Source: Lytechinus pictus | Taxonomy: Eukaryota; Echinodermata; Echinoidea; Temnopleuroida; Toxopneustidae | NCBI RefSeq assembly: GCF_037042905.1 | Contig: NC_087253.1 | Coordinates: 14,558,501 to 14,622,500, forward strand | Direction of reading: 5' to 3' | Length of the DNA stretch: 64,000 bases | Shown here: positions 61,751 to 64,000 of the stretch, one piece after another | Layout of the letters: each line of letters begins with the position of its first letter | Numbering within the stretch: the stretch's first letter is position 1 | Notes under the pieces: generated by a model | The model's database searches: none | What the model saw: the letters and a program-made list of their open reading frames with translations, nothing else | What the model was told of the DNA's origin: nothing | Translations under genes and position numbers: made by a program

Positions 61751-61940
61751 GATGCCGTGGCCGAGTGGTCTCAGGCGCCTAGCTATGTATAGAAGGTCCG
61801 GGGTTCGATCCCCGGCCGCGGCACTTATGCCCGTGAGCAAGGCATTTAATGTACAATGCTCTTTTATCCTGCTTTCAAATAAATTGAAATGCTATATGCA
61901 TTATTGGTAACTTGATGTGCACTTGTTTGTTAAAAAAATA
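61751..61940 (+). mobile_element. tRNA-derived SINE (Ser/Leu-like head)
   Basis: The head GATGCCGTGGCCGAGTGGTC contains an A box (61758-61768) and GGGTTCGATCC is a B box (61801-61811). The 3' body (GTGAGCAAGGCATTTAATGT ... TATATGCATTATTGGTAACT) matches the SINE at 20687-20886. It ends in an A-rich tail near 61931-61940 and lies upstream of RPS16. Confidence 0.85.
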
Positions 61941-63060
61941 GATATATAGAGGGGAGATCAGTGGTCTCATCCCCCCCAAACAGGGGGATGAGGGGCTTTC
62001 TAATTTCCCTTCAATCATTGTTTCGTATCTATTGTTCCAATGTTTCATTAGGACATAAGGAGGGGATTGGTAGTCGGGTAAGTTTCAGTAGCTAGAGCTA
62101 CCAATTAAGATTTCAATGCCCCATATCGTATACCACCTTAGGGGCACGTACCTCAACACTATTTAAAATCTAATTCAAGGAGACTCTCACCCTGATGTAA
62201 GGTTTGCTATAATAAATGCGGCAGTGGAAGAAACATTTATTGTGAAGATCTGGGATAGATCCATCAAAGATAATGTATATACTGATCGATTTATACAAGT
62301 ACAGTGATTTTGAAAATTTTCATTTTGTGACGTCACATGCGAGTAACTCCCGGGTACTCATGTGGTGTAATTATGATTTACCCTCTTTTCAGGAAGTCGA
62401 AAATTGAAAATTAATTTATGTTCATTCATGATATTATCGTGCACATATCACTTCTGAAACTAAAATCATGTATAATTGGAAAATGGGAATTATATGGGAA
62501 AGTTGCAAATAGTCGCATCAGGCCTTTTAGTATTATGACGCCACAAATTAACTTTCATATACTAGTAATGCAGACCTATACTCGACCCAGATATTTATTT
62601 TATGCATATGATCTTCTTTCTTATTTTCTTCTTTTCCCTTTTCTCTCCATTACAGCAGTGCAATTTTTTTCTCTCTCGATCAGCTCTCTGCTTCCAAACA
62701 ATGTCGACTTGATATGTGTTGTATATGTGTTCTTTTGATTATCTTATTGTGCAGGGCCCTGCATGGTTGACAACAGTGTCTAAATCACTGAACAGGCGGC
62801 CTTATTATGAAGACAAATAAAATAAAATAAAAATCTTTGCCTCAAGGAAGAAGTGTGGGGAAGGTGGGGGTCGAGGGGCCCATCTGATATAGGGGGAGTC
62901 AACTCCAACAAAACAAAACACTATTCAATATGTCGGACCCAAACTTTGGAATTCTTTATCGAATGAACTCAAACATTCCCCCACACTCCTGTCTTTCAAA
63001 CGAAAATATAAATTTTCCCTATATTTGCCTCTCCCTCCCCTTTATTCGTCTTCACTTTCT
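61941..63060. other. Upstream of RPS16, no gene seen
   Basis: 62170-62400 is a fragment of the AAAGGGGA-type MITE (CACCCTGATGTAAGGTTTGC ... TGTGACGTCACATGCGAG). 61965-61996 has short inverted CATCCCCCC/GGGGGATG. The rest is AT-rich with no recognised feature. Confidence 0.45.
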
Positions 63061-63074
63061 TTCCCAGGACTAAA

Positions 63075-63460
63075 ATCCAGTTGAAACCAATTAGAGCAAA
63101 ACCAATTGAAACCAGTTGGCCAACTGGTTTCAATAGGGAAATTGGAACAACTGGAACCAATTGAAACCAGTTGCCAACTGGTTCCAGTTAAAACCATTTG
63201 GGCAACTGGAACCAGTTGGCAATTGGTTTCAATTGGTTCCAGTTGAAACCAATTTAAGCAACGTACCAGTTGGCAACTGGTTTCAATTGGTTCCAGTTGT
63301 TCCAATTTCCCTATTAAAACCAGTTGAATCCAATTGGAGGCAACTGGTTTCAATTGGTTCCAGTTGAAACCAATTGGAGGCAACTGGTTTCAACTGGATC
63401 CAGTTGAAACTAATTGGTTTCCAACTGGATCCAATTGGAAATTCCAGTTGGAATGACTTA
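63075..63460. repeat. Palindromic CAATTG/CAGTTG minisatellite
   Basis: Nearly 400 bp built of AACCAATTG, AACCAGTTG, GGCAACTGG and TTTCAATTGG blocks at about 9-10-bp phase. Sense and antisense blocks alternate, so it can fold on itself many ways. Long open frames of Pro/Val/Gln/Trp-type codons in both strands are a by-product. Confidence 0.9.
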
Positions 63461-63847
63461 ATTAATGACAAATTAATTAAAATTTGCACTAACTATTGCT
63501 CATGCCAACAAAGAAGCAGTGCTATATGTTTATTAATACCAATGTAAAGGGCATTGATAAAATAGACTTTCTTCATGTATATATATTTATATGAAAGATC
63601 TTCAAATATATGTATTTGTATTTGATGTAATTTGGTAACAGTTAGTGGTGTACTAATTATCTTATAATACGTTTTAATTATAATCTATAACATTTATGAA
63701 CATGGTTTTCACTGCTAAGCATTCTAAACACTTATCTGAAACAAGTATGGTACTTGAATTAGAAAAGAATTAAATAGATACATTTTAAATGATGATGAAT
63801 CACATAAAACATTAATCTGTGCACACTGGCAGATAATATGCAAATTA

Positions 63848-64000
63848 ACTGGTTTCAATTGGAACCAGTTGGGTAACTGGAAAATTTCCAATTGGAAACC
63901 AATTGGAAGTCATTTCCAGTTGCCCAACAGGTTCCAATTAGAATTAATTTCCAGTTAATCACCTTTCCAGTTAGAAGCCATCTTCAGTTACCCAATTGGT
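63848..64000. repeat. Second CAATTGG/CCAGTTG block, truncated by the window end
   Basis: AACTGGTTTCAATTGGAACC onward repeats the 63075-63460 motif set in more diverged form and runs off the window. With the first block it brackets 390 bp of AT-rich sequence, so the pair may be the ends or subterminal repeats of one element. Confidence 0.75.

Noticed and set aside
61751..61825. tRNA-Ser/Leu-like gene
   Set aside because: It has A and B boxes but continues into the SINE body shared with 20687-20886 and lacks a clean acceptor stem, so it is a SINE head.
63042..63383. 113-codon Trp/Gln/Pro frame and antisense partner
   Set aside because: Produced by the 9-bp CAATTG/CAGTTG repeat, which stays open on both strands.

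Overview
Eukaryotic genomic DNA, AT-rich, with intron-rich genes in a dense field of short non-autonomous transposons, SINEs and microsatellites. The repeat style (tRNA-derived SINEs, TIR MITEs, hAT-type elements with clean 8-bp target duplications) and the protein similarities suggest a marine invertebrate deuterostome, most likely an echinoderm such as a sea urchin. The species cannot be fixed from the sequence alone.

Three genes could be rebuilt exon by exon with consistent splice phases. (1) A RecQ1-type DNA helicase (RECQL), minus strand, 11 coding exons from 30384 down to 15011, 950 aa, with a long Ser/charged C-terminal extension. (2) A C6orf89-like single-pass membrane protein, plus strand, 6 coding exons, 37778-42334, 364 aa. 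(3) Ribosomal protein S16 (uS9), minus strand, 5 coding exons, 61472-45496, 148 aa, with a 13-kb first coding intron. A fourth, unrecognised two-exon gene (minus, 36789-30408, 131 aa) ends 23 nt before the RECQL start codon, on the same strand and in the same exon.

Layout: 1-15,000 has no recognisable gene and is built of repeats. The main one is a ~7.9-kb inverted-repeat (foldback) structure at 2967-10888. Its arms carry about 20 palindromic RFX X-box-like motifs, and a hAT-like element sits inside it. 15,011-30,384 is RECQL, its introns full of MITEs, a SINE, a large GGTGGTGAT microsatellite and decayed copies of its Walker A exon. 30,400-36,800 holds the unknown gene, a hAT element, a 3.3-kb TIR element filled with a 2-kb GA-rich tract, and a non-LTR retrotransposon tail. 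37,700-42,400 is the C6orf89-like gene. 45,300-61,640 is RPS16, its first intron hosting several transposons. 61,700-64,000 has a SINE and an unusual CAATTG/CAGTTG repeat that runs off the window.

The genes show no functional link beyond being neighbours, apart from the RECQL/unknown-gene overlap. RECQL acts in DNA repair and replication, RPS16 in the small ribosomal subunit, and the C6orf89 family is poorly understood.
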